From NCBI RefSeq assembly GCF_020216025.1, contig NZ_JAIWNC010000021.1, forward strand, positions 62,001 through 126,000: a DNA stretch of 64,000 nucleotides. The letters run 5' to 3'. The stretch is from Jidongwangia harbinensis (GTDB taxonomy: Bacteria; Actinomycetota; Actinomycetes; Mycobacteriales; Micromonosporaceae). Under the pieces are notes generated by a model. The model worked only from the letters and a program-made list of their open reading frames with translations, ran no database searches and had not been told where the DNA came from. A program made the position numbers and the translations under genes. Below are positions 16,647-25,167 of the stretch, in pieces; the stretch's first letter is position 1; every line of letters begins with the position of its first letter.

Positions 16647-18653
16647 TCAGCGGTCCTCGTCGGCCACCACCTCGGCGCGCAGCCGGGTCCAGACCCGGTC
16701 GTGCATGCTCGGCTCGAACACCGCCTGACCTCCGCTACGCCGCGACTTGGCCCAGTACATGGCCGTGTCCGCGTCCCGGACCAGCGCCTCCGCGTCCGCC
16801 GCCGGCGTTTCGTGGGCCAGCGCGACACCGATGCTGGCGGTGACCACCAGTTGCTGCCCGGCCAGCCGGTGCGGGCGGTTGAGCGCGGACTGCAGCCGGT
16901 GCGCCATCGACACCGGGGTGTGGCCGTCGTCGAGCGCGTCCAGCAGCACCAGGAACTCGTCTCCGCCGAACCGTCCGGCGGTGCCGTGGCCGCCGAGCGC
17001 CGACCGCAGCCGCGCGGCGACCTCCACCAGGATCCGGTCGCCGACCGCGTGCCCGAACGTGTCGTTGATCAGCTTGAAGCCGTCCAGGTCGACGAAGAGC
17101 ACGGCCACGTCCGGCCGGCGGTCCGGCCCGGGCGTCACCGCCGCGGCCAGCAACTGCAGGAAGTGCCCGCGGTTCGGCAGCCCGGTGAGATGGTCGTAGA
17201 GCGCGCTCTCGCGTAACTGCTCCTCCTGCTCGCGCAGGGTCTGCAGCACCGCCTGGTAATCCAGCGCGACGGTGAGCAGCGCCGCCCACTGATTGATCGG
17301 CTCGCGTCCGGTGGCCGCCTGCAGGTCCACCCGGTCGACCGTGGCGAGCAGCCCCCAGTCACGGTTGCGCACCCGCACCGGTACGACGAACGTCAGCAGG
17401 CCGGGCGCGGCGCGGGCGGCGTTGAGAATCTCCACCGGCGGGAACCCGCTGGCCCGCACCGGGGGCAGCGGGGTGGTGGCGCCGAGACCCGGCCGGGAGT
17501 GCGGCGCCCGGTGGAAGTGGCCGACCACGTCCAGGGTCTGGTCGCCGGAGCCGGGCGTCTCGGTCCACAGCCCGAGGCAGCCGGCCCGCGCCGAGGTACG
17601 GCGCAGCCAGCCCAGCTGCCGGGGGTCCTCCTCGTGGCTGCGCAAAAGGTCGAGGCTGATGTCGTACTGGTTGCTCAGCGCGCGCTGGAGCCGGGTGCGC
17701 TCACGGTACTGCGAGCGGCCCTCGGCGCGCAGTGCCTCGGGCGAGCGCACGGCGTCGGCCTCGCTGTCCGGGAACTCGGTCGCCGGGCAGCCGCACGACT
17801 CGCGTACCACCAGGTGCGTCGCCACCTGGTGCCGGACCGGCCCGGCGCCGGTGCCGTCGATCGCCGACAGCAGCACCTGGGCCGCGGTGGAGCCGACCTG
17901 GAAGAGCGACTGCCGCACGGTGGTCAGGCGCGGCTCGGAGAACGACGCGTCGGAGAGGTCGTCGAAACCGACGATGGCCTGGTCTTCCGGCAGCCGGCAG
18001 CCGGCGGCGGACAGCACCCGGATCATGCCGATCGCGTTGAGGTCGGTACCGGCCAGCACCGCGGTCGACGGCATGCCCGCGGTCAGCATCGCGTGGGCCG
18101 CGCCCTCGCCGCCGGCTTCCTGGTTGTCGACGGCCTCGAAGAGCAGGTCCGGATCGGGCGCGATGCCGTGCGCGAGCAGTGACTGACGGTACGTCTCGTA
18201 GCGTTCCCGCTGGTCCAGCGCGCCCATGAAGCCGGCGAACGCGATCCGCCGGTGCCCGTGCCGGATCAGGTGCTCGACCGCGGCCCGCGTCCCGACCCGG
18301 TTGTCCGGGAAGACCGTCGGGCAGTCGAGTTCGGGGTAGTCGTGGCTGATCACGACGACCGGCCGGCCGGTGGCCTGGATCTCGTGCAGGTACTTGGCGC
18401 TCGCCGCGTTCAGGATCACCACGAAGCCGGTGGCGTGCTCCCAGGCCAGCGGATGCGGCGGGTGCGGCGGGTCGATCAGCTCCAGCTGGTCGGTGCCGGC
18501 GTCCAGGGTCTGCACGGCCACCATCGCCGCGCCGGCATCCGCCGCGACCTGCGCGATCCCCTCGAGGAGACCGCCGAAATACCACCCACCGAGAAAGGGG
18601 GACAGCGCACCCAGGACGAGCCCACCACGGGAGCTTCCTCCACTGTCGACCAT
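16647..18653 (-). CDS. LacI-fold sensor diguanylate cyclase (GGDEF)
   Basis: 668-aa cytosolic c-di-GMP synthase. Residues ~10-285 are a LacI/ribose-binding-type sensor (Peripla_BP_3: GALSPFLGGWYFGGLLEGI, VVVISHDYPE, HRRIAFAGF, AIVGFDDLSD) without any helix-turn-helix or signal peptide. It ends in the motif RESCGCP. A ~170-residue linker domain (~320-490) is shared with the 1168-aa protein downstream. A coiled coil then leads to GGDEF (GRFGGDEFLVLLD, ~563-567), with both Gly-Gly and Asp-Glu-Phe intact. There is no RxxD inhibitory site at the expected position, so product feedback may be absent. AAGGGGGG before ATG 18653 sets the start. Divergent from the pseudoprotease gene. Confidence 0.88.
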   Translation of the reverse strand: MVDSGGSSRGGLVLGALSPFLGGWYFGGLLEGIAQVAADAGAAMVAVQTLDAGTDQLELIDPPHPPHPLAWEHATGFVVILNAASAKYLHEIQATGRPVVVISHDYPELDCPTVFPDNRVGTRAAVEHLIRHGHRRIAFAGFMGALDQRERYETYRQSLLAHGIAPDPDLLFEAVDNQEAGGEGAAHAMLTAGMPSTAVLAGTDLNAIGMIRVLSAAGCRLPEDQAIVGFDDLSDASFSEPRLTTVRQSLFQVGSTAAQVLLSAIDGTGAGPVRHQVATHLVVRESCGCPATEFPDSEADAVRSPEALRAEGRSQYRERTRLQRALSNQYDISLDLLRSHEEDPRQLGWLRRTSARAGCLGLWTETPGSGDQTLDVVGHFHRAPHSRPGLGATTPLPPVRASGFPPVEILNAARAAPGLLTFVVPVRVRNRDWGLLATVDRVDLQAATGREPINQWAALLTVALDYQAVLQTLREQEEQLRESALYDHLTGLPNRGHFLQLLAAAVTPGPDRRPDVAVLFVDLDGFKLINDTFGHAVGDRILVEVAARLRSALGGHGTAGRFGGDEFLVLLDALDDGHTPVSMAHRLQSALNRPHRLAGQQLVVTASIGVALAHETPAADAEALVRDADTAMYWAKSRRSGGQAVFEPSMHDRVWTRLRAEVVADEDR

Positions 18654-18834
18654 CGTCCCCCCTTCGCGAGCCGTGGCGGGCGCGCTGACGCACGGACACC
18701 CGTGCGGAGGAGACGATACCGTCATGGGCCCACGTAACGGACGGACCCGAGCCCGAGGATCTCCATCGATCTCGCATAGCGGAAGATCCGTGCCGGTATG
18801 ATCCCGCCGATTCCATCAAGCACGGGGGGCTGCA

Positions 18835-20733
18835 GTGGACGGTCGTCGGCACCACACCTCACGACGGGCTCGGATCGCGGCCGCGCTGACGGTCACGCTG
18901 GTCGCCTCGGCCGCACTCGGCGGGGCCCATCCGGCGTACGGCGTCGCCGGTGGCACACCCGCCGCCGACGGCCAGTACGGGTTCGTCGCCCACCTCGCGA
19001 TCGGCGAGCACGTGCGCGCCTGCACCGGTGCGCTGATCGACCCGGAGTGGGTGGTCACGGCGGCCGGCTGCTTCGCCGAGAACGGCCGGCCCGCGCCGGC
19101 CGGCCGCCCGCCGACGGCGACCACGGTGACCGTGGGCCGGGCGCAGCTCGCGTCGGCCTCCGGCGGCGCGGTACGCAGGGTCACCGAGCTGGTACCGCAC
19201 GCCACCCGTGACGTGGTGCTGGCGAAACTGGACAGTCCGGTCATCGACGTGGTTCCGGTCGCGGTGGGCGCGACGGCACCGGCCACCGGCGAGGCGCTGC
19301 GGGTGGCCGGCTTCGGCCGTACCGCCACCGAGTGGACACCGGGCCGTCTGCACACCGCGGCGCTGGACGTCCAGGCGACCACCGACGCCACGATCGACCT
19401 GGCCGGTCCCGTCGCGGGCGCGGTCTGCAAGGGCGACGCGGGCGGCCCGACCTGGCGGGTTCGGGCGGACGGCGGCATCGACCTGGTCGGCGTGCACGCG
19501 GCGTCGAACCAGTCCGGCTGCCTCGGCGTCCCGGAGTCCGGCGCACCCGCCCGGGCCACCGACACCCGGCTCGACACCATCGCCGACTGGATCGGCCGGA
19601 CCGTCCGGGGTGGATACTTCGTCCGCCTCCCGACCAGCACCGCGGTCCTGGACACCCGCAGTGGCCTCGGGACGAAGGCCGGGGTGCGCACCGCCGGCAG
19701 CGTCACCACGTTCCCGGTCGCCGGGGTCGGCGGCGTGCCGGCCACGGACGTCACCGCGGTGCTGATCGACGTCACCGCGATCACCAACACCTCGGACACC
19801 CACCTGACCGTGTTCCCGGACGGAACTCCCCGGCCGTCGCCGCTGACCATGGTCCACGCCCAGGCCGACCAGATCATCTCCAACAGCGCGCTGGTCAACG
19901 TCCCGGCGAGCGGCAAGCTGTCGGTGTGGACCGCGGAGAGCACGAACATCGCGGTCGACGTGCAGGGCTACTACACCCGGGCGGCGAACACCGGCGGCGG
20001 GTACGTACCGGTGACGCCCACCGCGCTGGTGGACACCCGCTCCGGCCTGGGCGGCAGCACCGGTCCCGTACCGGCCGGCGCGAGCCGGACGTTCACCCTC
20101 ACCGGAGGTGTGCTCCCGGCCGGTGTCACGTCCGCGTACTTCAACCTGATCGCGGTCGGCGCCACCGCCCGGGGCTACCTCGGCACGAGCGCCACCGGCA
20201 GCACCACCCGCAGCGTGCTGAACTACGTGCCCGGCTACACGGCGCACGGCATCACCGCGCGGCTCGGCACGGACGGGCGCGCCACCTTCACCAACGGCGG
20301 CACCGAGCCGGTCAACCTGGTGCTCACGGCCAGCGGCTACTACAGCGCGGCGGTCACCGGCGGCGGGCAGCGGACGCTGTCCGCGCGGCGGGTCATGGAC
20401 ACCCGCTCGGCCGGCAACCGGACGCCGATCACGCCGAACGACACCCTGGACATCCCGGTCGGCCTGCCGCCGGGGACGGTCGCCGCGGTCAACCTCATCG
20501 TGGTCGGCAACGACACCTCCGGCTACCTGCGCGCCTGGCCGGCGGGCGGCGCGGAGACCACGACGTCGCTGGCCAACTTCCCGGCCCGGGGTACCGGCCC
20601 GCGCTCGGCGATGGCGATGGTGCCGGTGGGCGCCGGCGGCAAGATCCGCGTCCGGAACATCAGCGACGGGGCCACGCATCTCGTGGTCGACCTGCAGGGC
20701 TGGCAGGCGAGCCCGGTGGGCACCGGGGGGTGA
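18835..20733 (+). CDS. Secreted trypsin-like pseudoprotease with three LDTRS-type repeats
   Basis: 632 aa, exported (basic n-region HTSRRAR, core to ~residue 42). Residues ~43-255 have a trypsin (S1A) fold, but the catalytic His is Gly78 (VVTAAGCF instead of TAAHC) and the catalytic Ser is Ala202 (KGDAGGP instead of GDSGGP). The Asp survives (Asp126, ATRDVVLAKL). Proteolysis is therefore not expected. Three ~120-residue beta-rich repeats follow, opening with LDTRSGLG, VDTRSGLGG and MDTRSAGN; the first two end in DVQGYYT and SGYYSA and the last in DLQGWQ. Such repeats occur in many actinomycete exported proteins. GTG 18835 with a TATGAT -10 box at 18797. Probably a binding or adhesive protein. 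Confidence 0.87.
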   Translation: MDGRRHHTSRRARIAAALTVTLVASAALGGAHPAYGVAGGTPAADGQYGFVAHLAIGEHVRACTGALIDPEWVVTAAGCFAENGRPAPAGRPPTATTVTVGRAQLASASGGAVRRVTELVPHATRDVVLAKLDSPVIDVVPVAVGATAPATGEALRVAGFGRTATEWTPGRLHTAALDVQATTDATIDLAGPVAGAVCKGDAGGPTWRVRADGGIDLVGVHAASNQSGCLGVPESGAPARATDTRLDTIADWIGRTVRGGYFVRLPTSTAVLDTRSGLGTKAGVRTAGSVTTFPVAGVGGVPATDVTAVLIDVTAITNTSDTHLTVFPDGTPRPSPLTMVHAQADQIISNSALVNVPASGKLSVWTAESTNIAVDVQGYYTRAANTGGGYVPVTPTALVDTRSGLGGSTGPVPAGASRTFTLTGGVLPAGVTSAYFNLIAVGATARGYLGTSATGSTTRSVLNYVPGYTAHGITARLGTDGRATFTNGGTEPVNLVLTASGYYSAAVTGGGQRTLSARRVMDTRSAGNRTPITPNDTLDIPVGLPPGTVAAVNLIVVGNDTSGYLRAWPAGGAETTTSLANFPARGTGPRSAMAMVPVGAGGKIRVRNISDGATHLVVDLQGWQASPVGTGG

Positions 20734-21012
20734 CGCCGCGCCGCGCGGCTCCGGCGCTCCGGAACGGAACGGCATCCCCGCGTCCGATACGGCCATGATC
20801 GGCGGCAATGGGCGGTTTGTCCGCCAGTGGGACCGCTTCGCCCCCTGAAGATCTCGGGATGGCCGGACGGGGGGCGGGTCGAGATGTCAGATTGGAATAC
20901 CTGTCGGAATGGCCTGGACGTGGCAATTCGCGGATTGGTGATCCTCTATCTCGATGGCGGGTGCGGACCAGGGTGAGCGGCATGCTTGGGCGCTGCGGCG
21001 GATGAGCTTCAT

Positions 21013-24000
21013 ATGGTGCTAGGCGATCAGGCAACGGACGGCGCCGAGCGCACCGGTGGCTCCGGGGAACGCCGGACCATCGGGTACTTCGCGCCGAACG
21101 TCCACGGGTACTTCTTCGGCAGCACCCTCAGCGGGGTGCGGCAGGCCGCCGCGGCCCGCAACGCCCGGGTGGTGGCGCTCCAGACCCACGACGCCGGCAT
21201 GCTCACGTTCCGGGACGAGCGGTTCACCGCGGCGATCGCGTGGGACCAGCTCGACGGCATCGTCGTGGGGCAGGCCGGCGTGGACGGCGCATACCTGCGG
21301 GACTTCGCCGCCAGCGGAAAGCCCGTGGTGACCGTGTACGAGACGCCGGAGGACTTCGTCTGCCCGACCGTGGTGCCGGACAACCGCCAGGCGATCGAGG
21401 CGGCCGTCGCGCACTTCGTCGAGCACGGCCACTCCCGGATCGCGTTCGTCGGGCGGGACCCGGCCAACGCCGACGACTGGCTGCGGTACGGGGCGTACCG
21501 GGACGCCCTGATCGCGCACGGCCTCGAACCGTGGGAGGCCGTCCTCGTACCGTGCCTGCTGAACGAGTTCTACCTCGGCGCGGCGGTCATCGAGTCGCTT
21601 CGCGCGGACGGTGCGATGCCGACGGCGATGGTGGCGTGCACCGACGCGACCGCGATGGCGCTGATCAACGCGCTCAGCGGGGCCGGCATCCGGGTGCCGG
21701 ACGACGTCGCGGTCATCGGGTTCGACGACCTCACCGAGGCGGCCGTCTTCCATCCGCCGCTGACCACGGTGGCGCAGAGCTTCAGCCTGGCCGGCGCGCG
21801 GGCGGCCGGTCTGGTCTTCGACGCCCTTGACGGCGCCACCGTGGCGCCGGGTCTGTACTTCACGCCGGTGACGCTGGTGGTGCGTCAATCGTGCGGCTGC
21901 CAGGAGGTGGCCGACGACGAGATCTCGGTGCCGGCGGGCACCGACGCGGCCCGGGCACGGTTCGCCGCGGACCTGGACGCCCTTCTCCCGTCCCCGTCCG
22001 GCGAGCTGCTGCCGGCTCGCGAACGGGAACTGGCCGCCGTCGGACGGCAGCTCGCCAACCTGTTCGGAGCCGCCGTGCTCACCCCCGGGGCCGACCTCGG
22101 CGCCACGCTGGACCGGAGCTTCTCCGTACTGCGCCGGATCACCAGCAGCGCGCCGAACGTGTTGTCGGCGGTCGCCCCGGTACGGGCGCTGGCCCGGGAC
22201 GTGGTCGAGCGGTTGCGCCCCGGCGATCCGCTGGTCGCGGCGCGGGCCGAGCGGGCCGTGTTCGACCTGGCCGTCCGGCTGTTCGAGCACCACCGGTGCG
22301 TGAGCGGCAAGGCCGTCGTCAACGTCGAACAGACCCGCCACTACCACACGATCAGCGCCGAAGTGGTCCGTCAGGACCTGGACCCCGCATCGTTGTCCTG
22401 GCTCGCGGACACCGAGGTACGCTCCGGCACGCTCGGGTTGTGGCGGTCCGGTCGTCAGATGACCGACGATCCGACGCTCCGCATCGTCGGGTCGTTCCCC
22501 TACCAGGACACCGGCGCGGGCCCGGAGACGGACCGGGACCCGTCGTCGAGCGGTGCGGTGTGCCCGCTGCGGTCGTTTCCGCCACGCGCGTTCCTCGACG
22601 AGGTCGACCGGCATCGGGGTGACCTGACCTTCCTGCTGCCGGTCCGGTTCAACGGCAGCGCCTGGGGGTTCCTGGCGCTGAACGGGTCGTTCGACGAGCT
22701 GGAGGAGGAGCCGTTCGAGCGGTTCAACCACTGGGCGGTGCTGCTGACCGTCGCGTTGGACCAGAGGCTCGCGCTGCGGGCCGAGCACGCGCTGCTGGAG
22801 GAGATCCGGGTCAGCGAGGAGCGGTACGCGATCGCGGCCGAAGCGGCCAACGACGGACTGTGGGACTGGAACCTCGACGCGGGCACCATCTACTACTCGC
22901 CCCGCTGGAAGGTGCTGCTCGGGCACACCGACGAGACCATCGGCGATTCGCCCTCCGAATGGTTCGGCCGCATCCACCCGGACGACCGCGCGGAGGTCGA
23001 CCGGCTGATCGCCGCGCACCTGGCGAGCCGGTCCTCGACGATGGACTTCGAGTACCGGATCCAGGCCGCCGACGGCACGTACCGGTGGATGGTCTCGCAG
23101 GGCCGGTCCGTGCTGGACGAGAACGGGCGGGTGGCCCGGCTGGTGGGGTCGATGACCGACATCACCGAACGTCAGCGCCTCGAGGAGCAGCTCCGGCACG
23201 ACGCCCACTTCGACGCCCTGACCGGATTGCCGAACCGGTCCCTCTACCTGGAACGGCTCACCCGGGCGGTCACCCGCGCCCAGCGGAGCGCGGAGGCGTC
23301 GTTCGCGGTCGTCTTCCTCGACCTCAACGACTTCAAGACCATCAACGACAGCCTCGGTCACCAGATCGGCGACGACGTGCTGGTCCAGGTGGCCGAGCGC
23401 CTCACCCGCCACATCCGCGCCGAGGACACGGTCGCGCGGTTCGGCGGTGACGAGTTCGTCCTGCTCATCGAGGATTTCGGCGAGGTACGCGACCTGCTCG
23501 GAGTGGTGCACCGGATCCTCGCCGAGGTGGCCGAGCCGCTCGTGCTCGGCGACCAGACGCGCTCGGTGAGCGTGGCGGCGGGCATCGCCGCGAGCGATCC
23601 CGCCGGCGAGACCGGCATCCGTTCCGCCGACGACTATCTCCGCGACGCCGACACCGCCATGTACCAGGCCAAGGGGCTGGGACGCGGCGCGGCGGTGCTG
23701 TTCGACGAGTCGATGCACGCGGACGCCATGGCCCGCCTCAGGCTGGAGTCAGACCTCGACCGGGCCGTCGCCGACCACGAGTTCGAGCTGTTCTACCAGC
23801 CGATCCTGCGCCTGGCCGGCCGGCAGCCGGTCGGCTTCGAGGCGCTGATCCGCTGGCGTCACCCGGAACGCGGCACCGTCGCGCCGAACGATTTCCTGCC
23901 GATCGCGGAGACGACCGGGCACACTCGGCCGATCGGGCGCTGGACGATCCGCGAGGCGTGCCGGCAGATCCGTACGTGGCTGGACGAGAACGCCGACTGC

Positions 24001-24519
24001 CTGGCCTTCACCGTCAGCGTGAACCTGTCCAACCGCCAGTTCTGGGATCCGGACCTGCTCGCCACCGTCCGGTCGGCCCTGGCCGACTACCGGGTGCCCG
24101 CCTCGATGCTGATCATCGAGGTCACCGAGCTCATCATCATGGACAACCAGTCCGCCGCGAACGGCGTCATGCACCAACTCGGCCAGCTCGGCGTGAAGCT
24201 GTACCTGGACGACTTCGGCACCGGATACTCGTCGCTGTCGGCGTTGCACACGTTCCCGATCCACGCCCTGAAGATCGACCGCTCGTTCGTGGTGGGCATG
24301 ATGACCGACGCCCACCGCCGCGAACTGGTCCGCATGATGATCACGATAGGCGCGAATCTCGGCATCGCGGTGATCGCCGAAGGCATCGAAACCGAGGACG
24401 AGGCGGCGGTGCTGAGCGACCTCGGCTGCGAACTGGTGCAGGGTTACCTGTTCGCCCGCCCGTTGCCGGCCGGCCAGGCAAGCCTGTTCCTGCCGATCGA
24501 CCACGAGGTATCCGCCTGA
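21013..24519 (+). CDS. LacI-fold sensor, PAS, GGDEF and EAL c-di-GMP turnover protein
   Basis: 1168-aa cytosolic hybrid. Order: LacI-type sensor without HTH (~15-295; FAPNVHGYFFGSTLSGV, VAVIGFDDLTEA); the RQSCGCQ motif; a linker domain homologous to that of the 668-aa cyclase; PAS (~605-725; DGLWDWNLDAGTIYYSP, MTDITERQ); GGDEF (811-815) preceded by RAED at 802-805, a true RxxD inhibitory site; EAL (943-945, GFEALIRW). EAL-domain metal and catalytic motifs are complete (NLSNRQF, EVTELII, DDFGTGYSS, KIDRSFV, IAEGIET, QGYLFARPL). It can therefore be predicted to make and break c-di-GMP. The start is uncertain: ATG 21013 or an in-frame TTG at 20986; no good ribosome site. Confidence 0.9.
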   Translation: MVLGDQATDGAERTGGSGERRTIGYFAPNVHGYFFGSTLSGVRQAAAARNARVVALQTHDAGMLTFRDERFTAAIAWDQLDGIVVGQAGVDGAYLRDFAASGKPVVTVYETPEDFVCPTVVPDNRQAIEAAVAHFVEHGHSRIAFVGRDPANADDWLRYGAYRDALIAHGLEPWEAVLVPCLLNEFYLGAAVIESLRADGAMPTAMVACTDATAMALINALSGAGIRVPDDVAVIGFDDLTEAAVFHPPLTTVAQSFSLAGARAAGLVFDALDGATVAPGLYFTPVTLVVRQSCGCQEVADDEISVPAGTDAARARFAADLDALLPSPSGELLPARERELAAVGRQLANLFGAAVLTPGADLGATLDRSFSVLRRITSSAPNVLSAVAPVRALARDVVERLRPGDPLVAARAERAVFDLAVRLFEHHRCVSGKAVVNVEQTRHYHTISAEVVRQDLDPASLSWLADTEVRSGTLGLWRSGRQMTDDPTLRIVGSFPYQDTGAGPETDRDPSSSGAVCPLRSFPPRAFLDEVDRHRGDLTFLLPVRFNGSAWGFLALNGSFDELEEEPFERFNHWAVLLTVALDQRLALRAEHALLEEIRVSEERYAIAAEAANDGLWDWNLDAGTIYYSPRWKVLLGHTDETIGDSPSEWFGRIHPDDRAEVDRLIAAHLASRSSTMDFEYRIQAADGTYRWMVSQGRSVLDENGRVARLVGSMTDITERQRLEEQLRHDAHFDALTGLPNRSLYLERLTRAVTRAQRSAEASFAVVFLDLNDFKTINDSLGHQIGDDVLVQVAERLTRHIRAEDTVARFGGDEFVLLIEDFGEVRDLLGVVHRILAEVAEPLVLGDQTRSVSVAAGIAASDPAGETGIRSADDYLRDADTAMYQAKGLGRGAAVLFDESMHADAMARLRLESDLDRAVADHEFELFYQPILRLAGRQPVGFEALIRWRHPERGTVAPNDFLPIAETTGHTRPIGRWTIREACRQIRTWLDENADCLAFTVSVNLSNRQFWDPDLLATVRSALADYRVPASMLIIEVTELIIMDNQSAANGVMHQLGQLGVKLYLDDFGTGYSSLSALHTFPIHALKIDRSFVVGMMTDAHRRELVRMMITIGANLGIAVIAEGIETEDEAAVLSDLGCELVQGYLFARPLPAGQASLFLPIDHEVSA

Positions 24520-24538
24520 CCGCCCGGCATCCGCCCGG

Positions 24539-25048
24539 TCACCCCTCCGGCTCGCCGTACGGCACGCCCCGGCCGGCCTGTTCCTCGAACACCAGCCAGG
24601 TGCGGGTGGCGCGTACCCCGGGGATGTCCTGGATGCGGTTCAGCACCACGTCCCGCAACGCGGTGTTGTCCGGCGCCCGGACCAGGGCCAGCACGTCGTG
24701 GTCGCCGCCGATCAGCGCGAAGTGCTCCACGTACGGGATCTCGCTGATCCCGGCGGCGACCAGGCGCCAGGCGGTCTGCTCGATGGTGATGGCGACGTAG
24801 GCGGTGGTGCCGAGGCCGACGCGCTGCGGGTTCAGCTGGGCGGTGAAACCGCGGATCGTGCCGTCCGCCACCATCCGGGCGACCCGCGTGTACGCGTTCG
24901 ACCGGGAGATGTGGGTGCGCTCGGCCAGGGCCCGGACGGAGAGACGCCCGTCCCGCCGCAACTCGGCGAGCAGCGCGGCGTCGGTCGGGTCCAGCGGCCC
25001 GGCCGAACGTCCAGCCGGACCGGCTCCGGAAGTCGTATCCGAGGACAC
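24539..25048 (-). CDS. Lrp/AsnC-family regulator of the bkd operon
   Basis: 169 aa from GTG 25048 (GGGAG eight bases upstream); ATG 25093 is an alternative. AsnC-type helix-turn-helix at ~residues 15-60 (LDPTDAALLAELRRDGRLSV, HISRSNAYTRVARMV), then the RAM ligand-binding domain (VAITIEQTAWRLVAAGISEI, GDHDVLALVRA). Divergent from the branched-chain oxoacid dehydrogenase operon 119 bp away. In pseudomonads the equivalent operon is activated by the Lrp homologue BkdR in response to branched-chain amino acids, and the same layout suggests the same role. Convergent with the EAL gene, 19 bp apart. Confidence 0.88.
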   Translation of the reverse strand: MSSDTTSGAGPAGRSAGPLDPTDAALLAELRRDGRLSVRALAERTHISRSNAYTRVARMVADGTIRGFTAQLNPQRVGLGTTAYVAITIEQTAWRLVAAGISEIPYVEHFALIGGDHDVLALVRAPDNTALRDVVLNRIQDIPGVRATRTWLVFEEQAGRGVPYGEPEG

Positions 25049-25167
25049 CCGCGTTCTCCCGCCCGCCGGTTTCAGCCATCCGTCCGCGATCATCCGGCAC
25101 TCTTGACCGTACCTGCCGCCGAAACGAACGCTGATGGGACGGGCGTCTCCAGAAAGCGAGTGTCGCC

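Noticed and set aside
20734..21012. Possible regulatory hairpin GGCGG-TTTGT-CCGCC before the hybrid c-di-GMP gene
   Set aside because: Only five base pairs, expected by chance in such GC-rich DNA.
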